7,295 nt of DNA from Bacteroidota bacterium (GTDB lineage: Bacteria > Bacteroidota > Bacteroidia > Flavobacteriales > Flavobacteriaceae): contig JAACDD010000158.1 of assembly GCA_009937085.1 (NCBI GenBank), positions 1 to 7,295 on the forward strand, in the 5' to 3' direction. The translations under genes were made by a program, and so were the position numbers. Numbering within the stretch: position 1 is the first letter of the stretch; the number at the start of each line of letters is the position of its first letter. Below the pieces are notes generated by a model. That model had not been told where the DNA came from. It ran no database searches and worked only from the letters and a program-made list of their open reading frames with translations. Positions 1-6,398 of this stretch are shown here, one piece after another.

Positions 1-509
1 ATATTTTATTCAACATGTTTGGATTGTGGATGTTTGGTTCTCCTTTGGCTCAAGTGTGGGGCAAGAATAAATTCTTATTCTTTTACCTTTCAACTGGAGT
101 TGGAGCTGCTGCATTGCAGCTTTTGGTTTATCACCTTCAAATTCAGGGTTGGGTAGAAGATTTGGTTGCACAAGGTTATGTGTTGGATGAAATCTACGCC
201 TCCTTACAGCAACAAACACAGTCTTTGTTTCATGTTCGTATGGTGGGTGCATCTGGTGCACTGTATGGCGTGTTGGTCGCTTTTGCATTTATGTTTCCAA
301 ATGCAGAGCTCATGCTTATCTTTTTACCCATACCCATTAAGGCGAAATATTTTGTACCGCTTATTTTAGTAATGGATTTATTCTTTGGGTTTTCTTCATA
401 CTCTATGGGGCCTATTGCACATTTTGCGCATGTAGGTGGTGCTGTTACAGGCTTTTTTATGATGTGGTATTGGAAAAAAAATCAGTTTAATCAAAATCGT
501 TGGAATTGA
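1..509 (+). CDS. Rhomboid family intramembrane serine protease, 5' end missing
   Basis: Rhomboids are polytopic membrane proteases that cleave substrates within the membrane using a Ser-His dyad. The reading frame is already open at base 3, and the first visible residues ILFNMFGLWMFG match the conserved (H)xLFN segment of rhomboid transmembrane helix 2. The ATG at base 15 is therefore internal and the true start lies outside the window. Numbering from that Ile, the GxSG nucleophile motif is GASG at 82-85 (Ser84), and the catalytic His is H143 in AHFAHVGGA. Hydrophobic segments lie around 24-44, 86-97, 104-128 and 138-156. A polar stretch rich in Gln/Glu (about 48-76) separates the early helices from the nucleophile helix. 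Both catalytic residues are present, so activity is expected; the substrate is unknown. The TGA stop shares one base with the ATG of the next rhomboid, which suggests co-translation. Confidence 0.93.
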   Translation, partial: ILFNMFGLWMFGSPLAQVWGKNKFLFFYLSTGVGAAALQLLVYHLQIQGWVEDLVAQGYVLDEIYASLQQQTQSLFHVRMVGASGALYGVLVAFAFMFPNAELMLIFLPIPIKAKYFVPLILVMDLFFGFSSYSMGPIAHFAHVGGAVTGFFMMWYWKKNQFNQNRWN

Positions 510-1366
510 TGGATTTGTGGCAAAACATACAAAATAGATACGCCAGACTTAATACGCTGGAAAAACTCATTGCTGTTATGGTCGTGTTGTTTGTGTTGCC
601 ATTACTGCTAAACACGCTCTTATTTTTGTTCAAAAGTTCTTCCTCAGCGTGGTTGTCATTTTTTGAGCTTTCTGCAAACATCAGTACAGTAATTACGCGT
701 CCATGGACCATACTAACGTATGGGCTTTTTCACGGCTCGTTGGGGCATATATTTTGGAACATGCTCTTGTTGTATGTTTCAGGAGGTTTGATGCTTAATT
801 TATTTCAAGAACGCTTATTACTCAATACGTTTTTTGTTGGAGTTATTGCAGGCGGACTGGTGTATTTACTTTCGTATAATATTTTTCCAGCCTTTCAGTC
901 TACATCTTCAATGCTTATTGGAAGCTCGGCAGGTGTAATGGCAGTTTTGGTGTTCATGGCATCATATATGCCTGATTCACCCATTCGTGTTTTTATGTTT
1001 TCAATTCCCTTGAAATACATTGCCTTGTTGTTTATTTTTTTAGATGTGGTGCAAATCCCAACGGGAAATGCAGGGGGGCATATCGCCCACTTGGGCGGTG
1101 CATTGTGGGGCTATGTATATCAACGAGAGTTTTTAAAAGGCAACGATATTGGCGGTTGGTTTATGCGAATGGTAATGGCGTTTAAAGCCCTTTTTAATAG
1201 TTCAAAAACCACCAAAAAGCCACCAAAAACAAGACGTAAATCCACGAAAACATCTTCTGTAGATCAAAAAAAGGTAGATGCCATCTTGGACAAAATTGCA
1301 GATTCGGGTTATGAAAGCCTGACCAAAGCCGAAAAGGAATACCTTTTCCGTGCAGGAAAGCAGTAA
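509..1366 (+). CDS. Rhomboid family intramembrane serine protease, second of tandem pair
   Basis: This is a complete rhomboid protease of 285 residues. I chose the ATG at 509 over an upstream in-frame TTG at 500 because it forms a TGATG junction with the preceding stop. A hydrophobic helix spans about 18-41. H80 and N84 in GHIFWN match the conserved HxxxN of helix 2. The nucleophile helix reads IGSSAG (137-142), with Ser140 as the likely nucleophile; the usual GxSG is GSSA here, with Gly one residue later. The catalytic His is H194 in HIAHLGGALWG. After the last helix comes a basic linker rich in Lys/Thr/Pro (about 229-250), then a short soluble tail (251-285, VDAILDKIADSGYESLTKAE). I recall this tail as a recurring domain of Bacteroidota rhomboids, probably the one catalogued as DUF6576. 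The pair probably arose by duplication. Substrates cannot be inferred. Its stop directly abuts the stop of the opposing rsmD gene. Confidence 0.94.
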   Translation: MDLWQNIQNRYARLNTLEKLIAVMVVLFVLPLLLNTLLFLFKSSSSAWLSFFELSANISTVITRPWTILTYGLFHGSLGHIFWNMLLLYVSGGLMLNLFQERLLLNTFFVGVIAGGLVYLLSYNIFPAFQSTSSMLIGSSAGVMAVLVFMASYMPDSPIRVFMFSIPLKYIALLFIFLDVVQIPTGNAGGHIAHLGGALWGYVYQREFLKGNDIGGWFMRMVMAFKALFNSSKTTKKPPKTRRKSTKTSSVDQKKVDAILDKIADSGYESLTKAEKEYLFRAGKQ

Positions 1367-1903
1367 TTACACTTCAAAAAAAGAGAAAATACAACCGCCG
1401 TAATTTCTGGCTTCTGTAAAATGAGCAAGTCCTGACAAGTCAATTTGCTCGGCGTGTTCTAAAATAAGCAGTCCGTCTTTTTGCAAGGCATTTTTGCTAA
1501 AAATAGTTGCTACTAAAACACGGTACTCTTCTACGGTAAAGACATATGGTGGATCGGCAAAAATAAAGCTATAGCTTGTGGATATACGCTCCAGAAACCG
1601 CAACACAGGCGCACGAACTACTGTTATGGGAAGTGCTAAATCTTCGCTAGTTTTTGTGATGAAATTTACACAGTGGGTGTTTTTATCTACGGCTACAAGT
1701 TGTTTAACACCACGCGATACAAATTCATAGCTGATACTTCCTGTTCCTGCAAATAAATCCAAAACCGTAGCCTGATCAAAATCATATTGATGCATCAAAA
1801 TATTAAAAAGCGCTTCTTTTGCTCTATCAGTAGTAGGGCGGACGGGAAGGTTTTTTGGTGGTTGTAGTCGTCTTCCTTTTAACGTTCCAGAGATGATTCG
1901 CAT
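1367..1903 (-). CDS. rsmD: 16S rRNA (guanine(966)-N(2))-methyltransferase RsmD
   Basis: RsmD uses S-adenosylmethionine to methylate N2 of G966 (E. coli numbering) in 16S rRNA during 30S assembly. The protein has 178 residues, normal for the family. It opens with MRIISGTLKGRRL, then RPTTDRAKEALFNIL (22-36), the family's N-terminal signature. The SAM-binding motif I is VLDLFAGTGS (47-56), the acidic motif II is VDKN (72-75), and the catalytic ADPPY (116-120) is the (N/D)PPY motif of N-methyltransferases. An in-frame ATG seven codons upstream (1924) exists, but the ATG at 1903 fits the conserved RIISG start and overlaps the DUF3822 stop by one base (TAATG). It is the last gene of the leftward cluster. 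No other methyltransferase fits as well. Confidence 0.96.
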   Translation of the reverse strand: MRIISGTLKGRRLQPPKNLPVRPTTDRAKEALFNILMHQYDFDQATVLDLFAGTGSISYEFVSRGVKQLVAVDKNTHCVNFITKTSEDLALPITVVRAPVLRFLERISTSYSFIFADPPYVFTVEEYRVLVATIFSKNALQKDGLLILEHAEQIDLSGLAHFTEARNYGGCIFSFFEV

Positions 1904-2721
1904 TAGATTAAATTTAGCACACAAAAATCTTGATGTGTATGCAATCTTGGGGTTTGAAATTCCAACGAATGCTCAGGCGACAAGAAGTTTAAACTGCGCA
2001 CAAATGAGTGTAATTCTTTGTATGACGCGTCATCTTCGACAATGGCTCCAACTAAAAACAGGGGCACTTCGTTAGGGCTTACCTGATTCTCTTTTGCTGA
2101 AAGCAATACATAATACGCCAGGTCTTTGGGATTTGTTGCTTTAAAGCAATTGTAAAATTGAAGTTTTTTATCGCGGAGCAATGCCAAATGCGCATGGTTG
2201 TTTTCTACGTACAAACTCCAAACCAACGCTCCGTCTGCTTTGCTATGTGCGGACAATGCTTGTAACCAAATACTCACCGCATGGTAGTATTTAAACGTTC
2301 CAAAAGTATCGATAAGCATATTGTTTACATTTACAAAGGGCACGTAAACAGCAACCCAATCTTCGCTTGGAATAATATCATACGTGATAAAGTCATTAGT
2401 TTCAATGGCAATATCTTTTTGTACGTATTCGTGTAAGGAGCTTTCTTCAAAAAGTGACTTTGGTACTAGCGTAGCTAAATCGTTTTCAACACTACAGCGT
2501 ACCTCTTTAAACGATTTTCCTGTTAGCTGTTCCGCTTTGAGCACACTGAAGATTTCTTCATGTAGTTTTTCAAGAGGCGTATGGCTAGCAAAAGTTTTGC
2601 GAACTATTGAGGAAGCTTTTTTAGTTTTTGGGTCGTGGGTAAAAAAAGAAAGTCCATTCACGTGCACGTGAATGGACAAAATAGCGTTGCTTTTGGATGA
2701 TTTATTCTTGGATTCCTGCAT
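1903..2721 (-). CDS. DUF3822 family protein, predicted actin-like (ASKHA) fold
   Basis: This 272-residue soluble protein has no signal peptide or membrane segment. The position directly upstream of rsmD, the phylum and the N-terminal LSIHVHVNGLSFF (15-27) fit DUF3822, a family largely confined to Bacteroidota. From memory, its family description reports structural similarity to the actin-like ATPase fold, as in PilM. Recognisable stretches are the N-terminal strand pair (about 13-30), VAVYVPFVNVNNMLIDTFG (about 123-141) and a central ALVWSLYVENNHAHLALLRDKKLQFYN-type strand-turn-strand (split here at 165-183 and 184-191). I see no clear nucleotide-binding phosphate loop and claim no ATPase activity. 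The ATG at 2721 lies inside the end of the upstream gene, giving a 20-base overlap. A perfect palindrome with a T-rich tract, resembling a terminator, covers codons 15-24 and beyond. The biochemical function is unknown. Confidence 0.85.
   Translation of the reverse strand: MQESKNKSSKSNAILSIHVHVNGLSFFTHDPKTKKASSIVRKTFASHTPLEKLHEEIFSVLKAEQLTGKSFKEVRCSVENDLATLVPKSLFEESSLHEYVQKDIAIETNDFITYDIIPSEDWVAVYVPFVNVNNMLIDTFGTFKYYHAVSIWLQALSAHSKADGALVWSLYVENNHAHLALLRDKKLQFYNCFKATNPKDLAYYVLLSAKENQVSPNEVPLFLVGAIVEDDASYKELHSFVRSLNFLSPEHSLEFQTPRLHTHQDFCVLNLI
2641..2677 (-). terminator. Candidate intrinsic terminator/attenuator inside the DUF3822 coding sequence
   Basis: Bases 2652-2677 form a perfect 26-base palindrome, with GTCCATTCACGTG followed exactly by its reverse complement. 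In RNA this gives an 11-base-pair stem (6 G-C pairs) with a TGCA loop. On the minus strand it is followed at once by TTTCTTTTTTT (2651-2641). This is the classical layout of a Rho-independent terminator, and only the leftward direction has the T tract. It begins 24 bases after the stop of the upstream membrane-protein gene and lies 44-81 bases into the DUF3822 gene, covering codons 15-24 plus the T-rich Leu-Ser-Phe-Phe codons. It could end most transcripts after the first gene, with read-through supplying DUF3822 and rsmD, or it could be a protein-binding operator. Confidence 0.55.
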
Positions 2722-3352
2722 CGTAAATGGTCGGCCAATTTCCGTTGGTGCTCACTTCTGAAAGTGAACCCAAAACAATGGCTGGGCCATTCACACCATC
2801 TACAGAAATCGTAGCTTTTTCTTGTTCTAACAAATATGCATCTTGGTCGTGAAGGACAATGTCTTTCGACACGCGCACTTCAAATACAGGTACTTGATAT
2901 CCGTTTTTATCTATTACATCTGCTTTCATACTAAAGGTGGTGTCAACATCCTTAATAGGAACTTGCGCCATGTTTTTGTAGTGGTCAGAATCACCAAAAA
3001 GGGAGTCTTTTACAGATGCAAAACCAAGTGTATCAACGATTTGAACTTCACGTAGCATATCAATGCGATATACGCGATCGTATTCCAAATAACTTGAATC
3101 TCTTTTTTCAGTAAGTATGTATTGGGCTGAATCTACAAATTCAACCAAACTTTTAAAGTCCTGCGCATATATGCCCGTTACGCTCTTGTGCGCTACCTGA
3201 GCATTACCGATATCTTTTAAAGAGCGAATAACGTCCGCGTAGCGTTCTGTTTTTACTTTATTGAATTGGATGGGCTCATAAATGGAATTATACAGCTTGT
3301 AACTGAAGAAAACAATAAGTATCCAAAGTACAGGAAGTAAGATTTTTTTCAT
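2702..3352 (-). CDS. Conserved hypothetical protein, single N-terminal membrane anchor
   Basis: This 216-residue protein has no assigned function. A positive start (MKK) leads into one hydrophobic helix (about 4-22, ILLPVLWILIVFFSYKLY), followed by a long soluble region, so the bulk is probably periplasmic. A helical segment after the membrane anchor (about 31-58) and GIYAQDFKSLVEFVDSA (60-76) give an architecture resembling pseudopilins or PilN/PilO-like proteins. That is a resemblance of layout only; there is no prepilin peptidase motif. RIDMLREVQIVDTLGF (96-111) is a further ordered-looking stretch, and no Cys is present. I recall similar unnamed proteins beside DUF3822 in other Flavobacteriia. 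In-frame ATGs also lie at 3397 and 3421. I prefer 3352 because it begins directly at the anchor and because a TAAATTTG box sits 25 bases upstream, inside the longer alternatives. The gene overlaps DUF3822 by 20 bases. Confidence 0.8.
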   Translation of the reverse strand: MKKILLPVLWILIVFFSYKLYNSIYEPIQFNKVKTERYADVIRSLKDIGNAQVAHKSVTGIYAQDFKSLVEFVDSAQYILTEKRDSSYLEYDRVYRIDMLREVQIVDTLGFASVKDSLFGDSDHYKNMAQVPIKDVDTTFSMKADVIDKNGYQVPVFEVRVSKDIVLHDQDAYLLEQEKATISVDGVNGPAIVLGSLSEVSTNGNWPTIYDAGIQE

Positions 3353-3376
3353 GTCAACGTATGATTTTGATGCCAC

Positions 3377-3384
3377 CAAATTTA
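3377..3384 (-). promoter_or_regulatory. Candidate -7 promoter box for the leftward membrane protein-DUF3822-rsmD cluster
   Basis: TAAATTTG on the minus strand matches the Bacteroidota -7 consensus TAnnTTTG exactly. It lies 25 bases before the ATG at 3352, leaving a leader of roughly 18-20 bases. By eye it is the only exact match on this strand between 2722 and 3436. No clear TTG box sits 17-23 bases further upstream, which lowers confidence. Confidence 0.4.
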
Positions 3385-3436
3385 CAATTTTTTTCATTCT
3401 CTGCGTCCTTACATAAAACATTCCTACTTTTAACCA

Positions 3437-4861
3437 ATGAATTCAACCGCTTTTGTAGAAAGACTGAAACAAAATTTCCCCTTTGAACCTACGTTGATAC
3501 AAGAACAAGCCCTCAAAAACTTAGCTGATTTTTTTTCTTCATCTGGTAAAAATGAAGTGTTTGTACTCAAGGGATTTGCCGGAACGGGGAAAACGACACT
3601 CATTGGCACGCTTGTGAAATCCATAGGTGCATTGCGTTATAAAACGGTGTTGCTCGCACCCACGGGTCGGGCTGCAAAAGTTATGGCAGCCTATGCAAAC
3701 CGACCTGCATTCACCATTCACAAACGCATTTATTTTGCACAGCAAGAGCGCCAAGGAAATTTAAAATTTAAACTCCAAAAGAATAAATTTAAGCGCACCC
3801 TTTTTTTGGTTGATGAGGCATCCATGATTGCCGATCAACAACAACAAAATAAGCTTTTTGAAAACGGATCGCTGCTTCACGATCTCATTCACTATGTGCA
3901 TGCTGGAGAAGATTGCAAGCTTTTACTCGTCGGCGATACCGCTCAGCTTCCACCTGTTCACACCGAACTTAGTCCTGCTTTGGACGCTCGCGTGCTAACC
4001 ATGGAACATGGGCTTACACCACATGAAATAGAACTTAATGAGGTAGTACGGCAGGGAAAAGATTCCGGTATTTTATTTAACGCTACGCGACTTCGGCAGC
4101 AACTTCTTGAGAGAAGTACGACAAGTTTTCAATTTATCCTTGCACGTTTTCCAGATATCATTCGACTGCAAGATGGCTATGAAATTCAAGATGCTATTGA
4201 AGAAGGCTTTAGAGAAGTTGGTAGAGACGAAACGGCGTGTATTGTGCGCTCAAACAAACGTGCCAATGGCTATAACAAACAAATTCGCACTCAAATTTTA
4301 GGTAAAGAACCCGAACTCGCTTCAGGCGATTTGATTATGGTGGTTAAAAATAATTACCACTGGCTTCCGCCTGATTCAGGGCCTGGTTTTATTGCCAATG
4401 GCGATATTGTGGAAGTACTTTCAGTAAAGGCTGTAAAAGAATTGTATGGATTTACATTTGCCGAAGTCCACATTCGTATGCTCGACTATCCCGACCAAGA
4501 TCCCTTTAATACTGTTTTTATTTTGAACACACTCGAAATGGATTCGCATGCGCTTTCGTTTGAGGAGAACACGAAATTGTATCAAGCTGTAAGAGAAGAC
4601 TACGCTCATTTGCCGCAATACAAACAGTATTTAAACGTTAAAAAGAATCCGTATTTTAATGCGTTACAGGTTAAATATGCCTATGCCTTTACCTGTCACA
4701 AAGCGCAAGGAGGTCAATGGAAACGGGTGTTGGTGGAACAGCCTTATTTGCCCGATGGCTTGGACGCGAACTATTTCCGATGGTTGTACACGGCCATTAC
4801 TCGAGCTTCCGAAAAACTTTTTTTAATAGGCTTTACCGATGCCTATTTTGAACAGGAATGA
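3437..4861 (+). CDS. RecD/Dda-like superfamily 1 DNA helicase (AAA family ATPase)
   Basis: This is a cytoplasmic ATP-dependent helicase of 474 residues, about the size of phage T4 Dda and shorter than RecD2-type enzymes. Motif I (Walker A) is GFAGTGKTT (46-54). Motif Ia is LLAPTGRAA (72-80). Motif II (Walker B) is LVDEAS (124-129), and motif III is VGDTAQLPP (165-173). NEVVRQ (201-206) and IVRSNKRAN (269-277) are next. The C-terminal UvrD_C_2-type part carries FTCHKAQGGQ (418-427) and YTAITRA (451-457, with the arginine finger R456). The region 296-330 probably forms the SH3-like fold common in RecD2 and Dda relatives. All catalytic motifs are intact. Likely roles are in DNA repair or recombination; no RecB or RecC partner is visible. 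It is divergent from the preceding hypothetical gene across an 84-base gap and lies 18 bases upstream of kdsB. I see no exact consensus promoter before it. Confidence 0.92.
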   Translation: MNSTAFVERLKQNFPFEPTLIQEQALKNLADFFSSSGKNEVFVLKGFAGTGKTTLIGTLVKSIGALRYKTVLLAPTGRAAKVMAAYANRPAFTIHKRIYFAQQERQGNLKFKLQKNKFKRTLFLVDEASMIADQQQQNKLFENGSLLHDLIHYVHAGEDCKLLLVGDTAQLPPVHTELSPALDARVLTMEHGLTPHEIELNEVVRQGKDSGILFNATRLRQQLLERSTTSFQFILARFPDIIRLQDGYEIQDAIEEGFREVGRDETACIVRSNKRANGYNKQIRTQILGKEPELASGDLIMVVKNNYHWLPPDSGPGFIANGDIVEVLSVKAVKELYGFTFAEVHIRMLDYPDQDPFNTVFILNTLEMDSHALSFEENTKLYQAVREDYAHLPQYKQYLNVKKNPYFNALQVKYAYAFTCHKAQGGQWKRVLVEQPYLPDGLDANYFRWLYTAITRASEKLFLIGFTDAYFEQE

Positions 4862-4875
4862 TTTCCCTATTTTTG
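4847..4875 (+). promoter_or_regulatory. Candidate kdsB promoter, TTTG-N17-TATTTTTG
   Basis: TTTG at 4847-4850 and TATTTTTG at 4868-4875 match the Bacteroidota -33 and -7 consensus boxes with a 17-base spacer. The upstream box lies in the last codons of the helicase gene and the -7 box in the 18-base gap. Only four bases separate the -7 box from the kdsB ATG, so transcription would begin at or next to the start codon. Read-through from the helicase gene remains possible. Confidence 0.45.
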
Positions 4876-4879
4876 CGCT

Positions 4880-5599
4880 ATGCGTATACTAGCTGTTATT
4901 CCTGCTCGTTTTGAAGCACAACGTTTTCCCGGCAAACTCTTAGCCGACTTAAACGGCAAAACCGTTTTGCAGCGTACTTACGAGGCGGTTGTAAACACGA
5001 ACTTATTTGATGAAGTTTGGGTGGCAACCGATTCCGACCAAATTGAAACGCACGTTCAGGCATTGGGAGGAAAGGTATTTCGCAGTATCCTAAACCACGA
5101 TTGTGGCAGTAATCGTGTTGCAGAATGTGTACAAGACATCGAAGCGGATGTGGTGATTAATGTGCAAGGCGACGAACCGTTTATCGCTCAAAATGCTTTG
5201 GCAGATTTGATCCAGGCCTTTGAAAATGACGCTGCCAACGCTATTGATTTGGCATCCCTGATGATTCCCATTACTTCCAAACACGATTTGGAAAACCCGA
5301 ACATAGTAAAAGTAGTTTCTGACCAACAGGGTAGGGCCTTGTATTTTTCACGTTCAGCCATTCCGTTTATGCGAGCTGAAGGACAAGCATTTCGCCATGT
5401 GGGGATTTATGCTTTTAGAAAAGCAGCCTTACTCGATTTTTATGCGCAAGCACCAACTCCTTTAGAAATGGCAGAAAAAATAGAAGCTATTCGGTATTTA
5501 GAAATGGGAAAAGTGATGCAAATGCTTCCTACTGATTTTGTTGGTGTGGGGATTGATACACCACAAGATTTGGAACGCGCTAAGGCCTTACTCGGCTAA
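4880..5599 (+). CDS. kdsB: 3-deoxy-manno-octulosonate cytidylyltransferase (CMP-Kdo synthetase)
   Basis: KdsB activates Kdo with CTP to CMP-Kdo, the donor used to add Kdo to lipid A in lipopolysaccharide synthesis; it is cytoplasmic and Mg-dependent. The 239-residue length is normal. Motifs in order are VIPARFEAQRFPGKLL (6-21, nucleotide-binding loop), VATDSD (48-53), NVQGDEPF (94-101, with metal ligand D98), FRHVGIYAFRK (171-181), LEMAEKIEAIRYLE (195-208, substrate-binding segment) and GVGIDTPQDLERA (222-234, with second metal ligand D226). The usual S-G-(T/S)-D-R motif reads CGSNR at 75-79, so the conserved Asp is Asn here. Everything else fits KdsB better than other cytidylyltransferases. 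A promoter-like pair of boxes lies just before the start, in addition to possible read-through from the helicase. The 3' end overlaps the convergent yebC gene by 12 bases. Confidence 0.96.
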   Translation: MRILAVIPARFEAQRFPGKLLADLNGKTVLQRTYEAVVNTNLFDEVWVATDSDQIETHVQALGGKVFRSILNHDCGSNRVAECVQDIEADVVINVQGDEPFIAQNALADLIQAFENDAANAIDLASLMIPITSKHDLENPNIVKVVSDQQGRALYFSRSAIPFMRAEGQAFRHVGIYAFRKAALLDFYAQAPTPLEMAEKIEAIRYLEMGKVMQMLPTDFVGVGIDTPQDLERAKALLG

Positions 5600-6304
5600 T
5601 ACCATGGAATGATAGACGTTTTGTACGTCGTCGTCCTCCTCAATTTTTTCAATGAGTTTTTCGACCTCTTCGGCGGCTTCCCCAGAAAGGCTAGTGGTGG
5701 TGGTGGGAATACGTTCAAATCCAGAGGATAGAATTTCAATCTCGCGTTGTTCTAATTCTTTCTGAATGGCACCAAAATTTTCAAATGGGGCATATAGTAA
5801 AATGCCGTCTTCGTCTACAAACACTTCGTCAACACCAAAATCAATAAACTCTAATTCCAACTCTTCAGCGTCTAAACCTTCGCTGGGAATACGGAAATTA
5901 CAGCTGTGGTCAAACATAAACTCCACCGAACCCGAAGTGCCCATATTGCCGTTACACTTGTTAAAATAGCTGCGAATATTGGCAACGGTGCGGTTGTTAT
6001 TATCTGTAGCAGTTTCAACCAAAACAGCAATACCGTGTGGCGCATAGCCTTCAAACAATACCTCTTTGTAGTTTTCGGTGCTTTTGTCTGTAGCACGCTT
6101 TATGGCACGCTCAATATTGTCTTTGGGCATGTTTGCCGACTTCGCATTTTGAATGACGGCTCGCAAACGCGAATTGCTCTCTGGACTTGGACCGCCTTCT
6201 TTGACCGCCATGACAATATCCTTGCCAATGCGTGTAAAGGTCTTAGCCATCGCCGACCAACGCTTCATTTTTCGTGCTTTTCGAAATTCAAATGCTCGTC
6301 CCAT
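5588..6304 (-). CDS. yebC: YebC/PmpR/TACO1 family regulatory or translation factor
   Basis: YebC-family proteins are cytoplasmic. Some members (P. aeruginosa PmpR) are described as transcriptional regulators, while mitochondrial TACO1 and several bacterial YebC proteins assist translation, notably of proline-rich stretches. Which role applies here cannot be told from sequence. The 238-residue protein has the Bacteroidota-type start MGRAFEFRKARKMKRWSAMA, then AVKEGG (33-38), NMPKDNIERAIKRA (58-71), FEGYAPHGIAVLVE (84-97), TDNNNRTVANIRS (100-112), GNMGTSGSVEFMF (119-131) and the closing EEDDDVQNVYHSM (222-234). Every block of the three-domain family is present and intact. The start is fixed by the conserved MGRAFE. 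A near-consensus promoter lies 13-43 bases upstream. The stop lies inside kdsB on the other strand. Confidence 0.95.
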   Translation of the reverse strand: MGRAFEFRKARKMKRWSAMAKTFTRIGKDIVMAVKEGGPSPESNSRLRAVIQNAKSANMPKDNIERAIKRATDKSTENYKEVLFEGYAPHGIAVLVETATDNNNRTVANIRSYFNKCNGNMGTSGSVEFMFDHSCNFRIPSEGLDAEELELEFIDFGVDEVFVDEDGILLYAPFENFGAIQKELEQREIEILSSGFERIPTTTTSLSGEAAEEVEKLIEKIEEDDDVQNVYHSMVLAE

Positions 6305-6316
6305 ATCTTATTTTGG

Positions 6317-6347
6317 TAAATATATAAAAGCCGACACTGTTTGCAAA
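6317..6347 (-). promoter_or_regulatory. Candidate yebC promoter, TTTG-N19-TATATTTA
   Basis: On the minus strand TTTG (6347-6344) is followed after 19 bases by TATATTTA (6324-6317), one mismatch from TAnnTTTG. The -7 box ends 13 bases before the yebC ATG, giving a short leader. The surrounding gap (6305-6398) is very AT-rich and I see no other gene or clear terminator in it. Confidence 0.45.
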
Positions 6348-6398
6348 AGGGGTTTTAGTGGCGTTATAAATTTTGTAATTCGTTTACATTTAAGAAAA

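Noticed and set aside
621..628. TATTTTTG promoter-like box inside the second rhomboid gene
   Set aside because: It falls in T-rich codons of a membrane helix, with no gene start downstream on that strand that would need it.
1345..1359. Short hairpin (TTTCC, loop GTGCA, GGAAA) at the end of the second rhomboid gene as a terminator
   Set aside because: The stem has only five pairs, lies before the stop codon and is not followed by a T tract in the direction of transcription.
5615..5629. Small inverted repeat GACGT-N5-ACGTC near the 3' end of yebC as a terminator
   Set aside because: The stem has five pairs and no T tract follows on either strand, so it is within chance expectation.
5694..5707. 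GTG-rich microsatellite-like run in yebC
   Set aside because: It simply encodes four Thr residues with ACC/ACT codons and is too short to be a contingency repeat.
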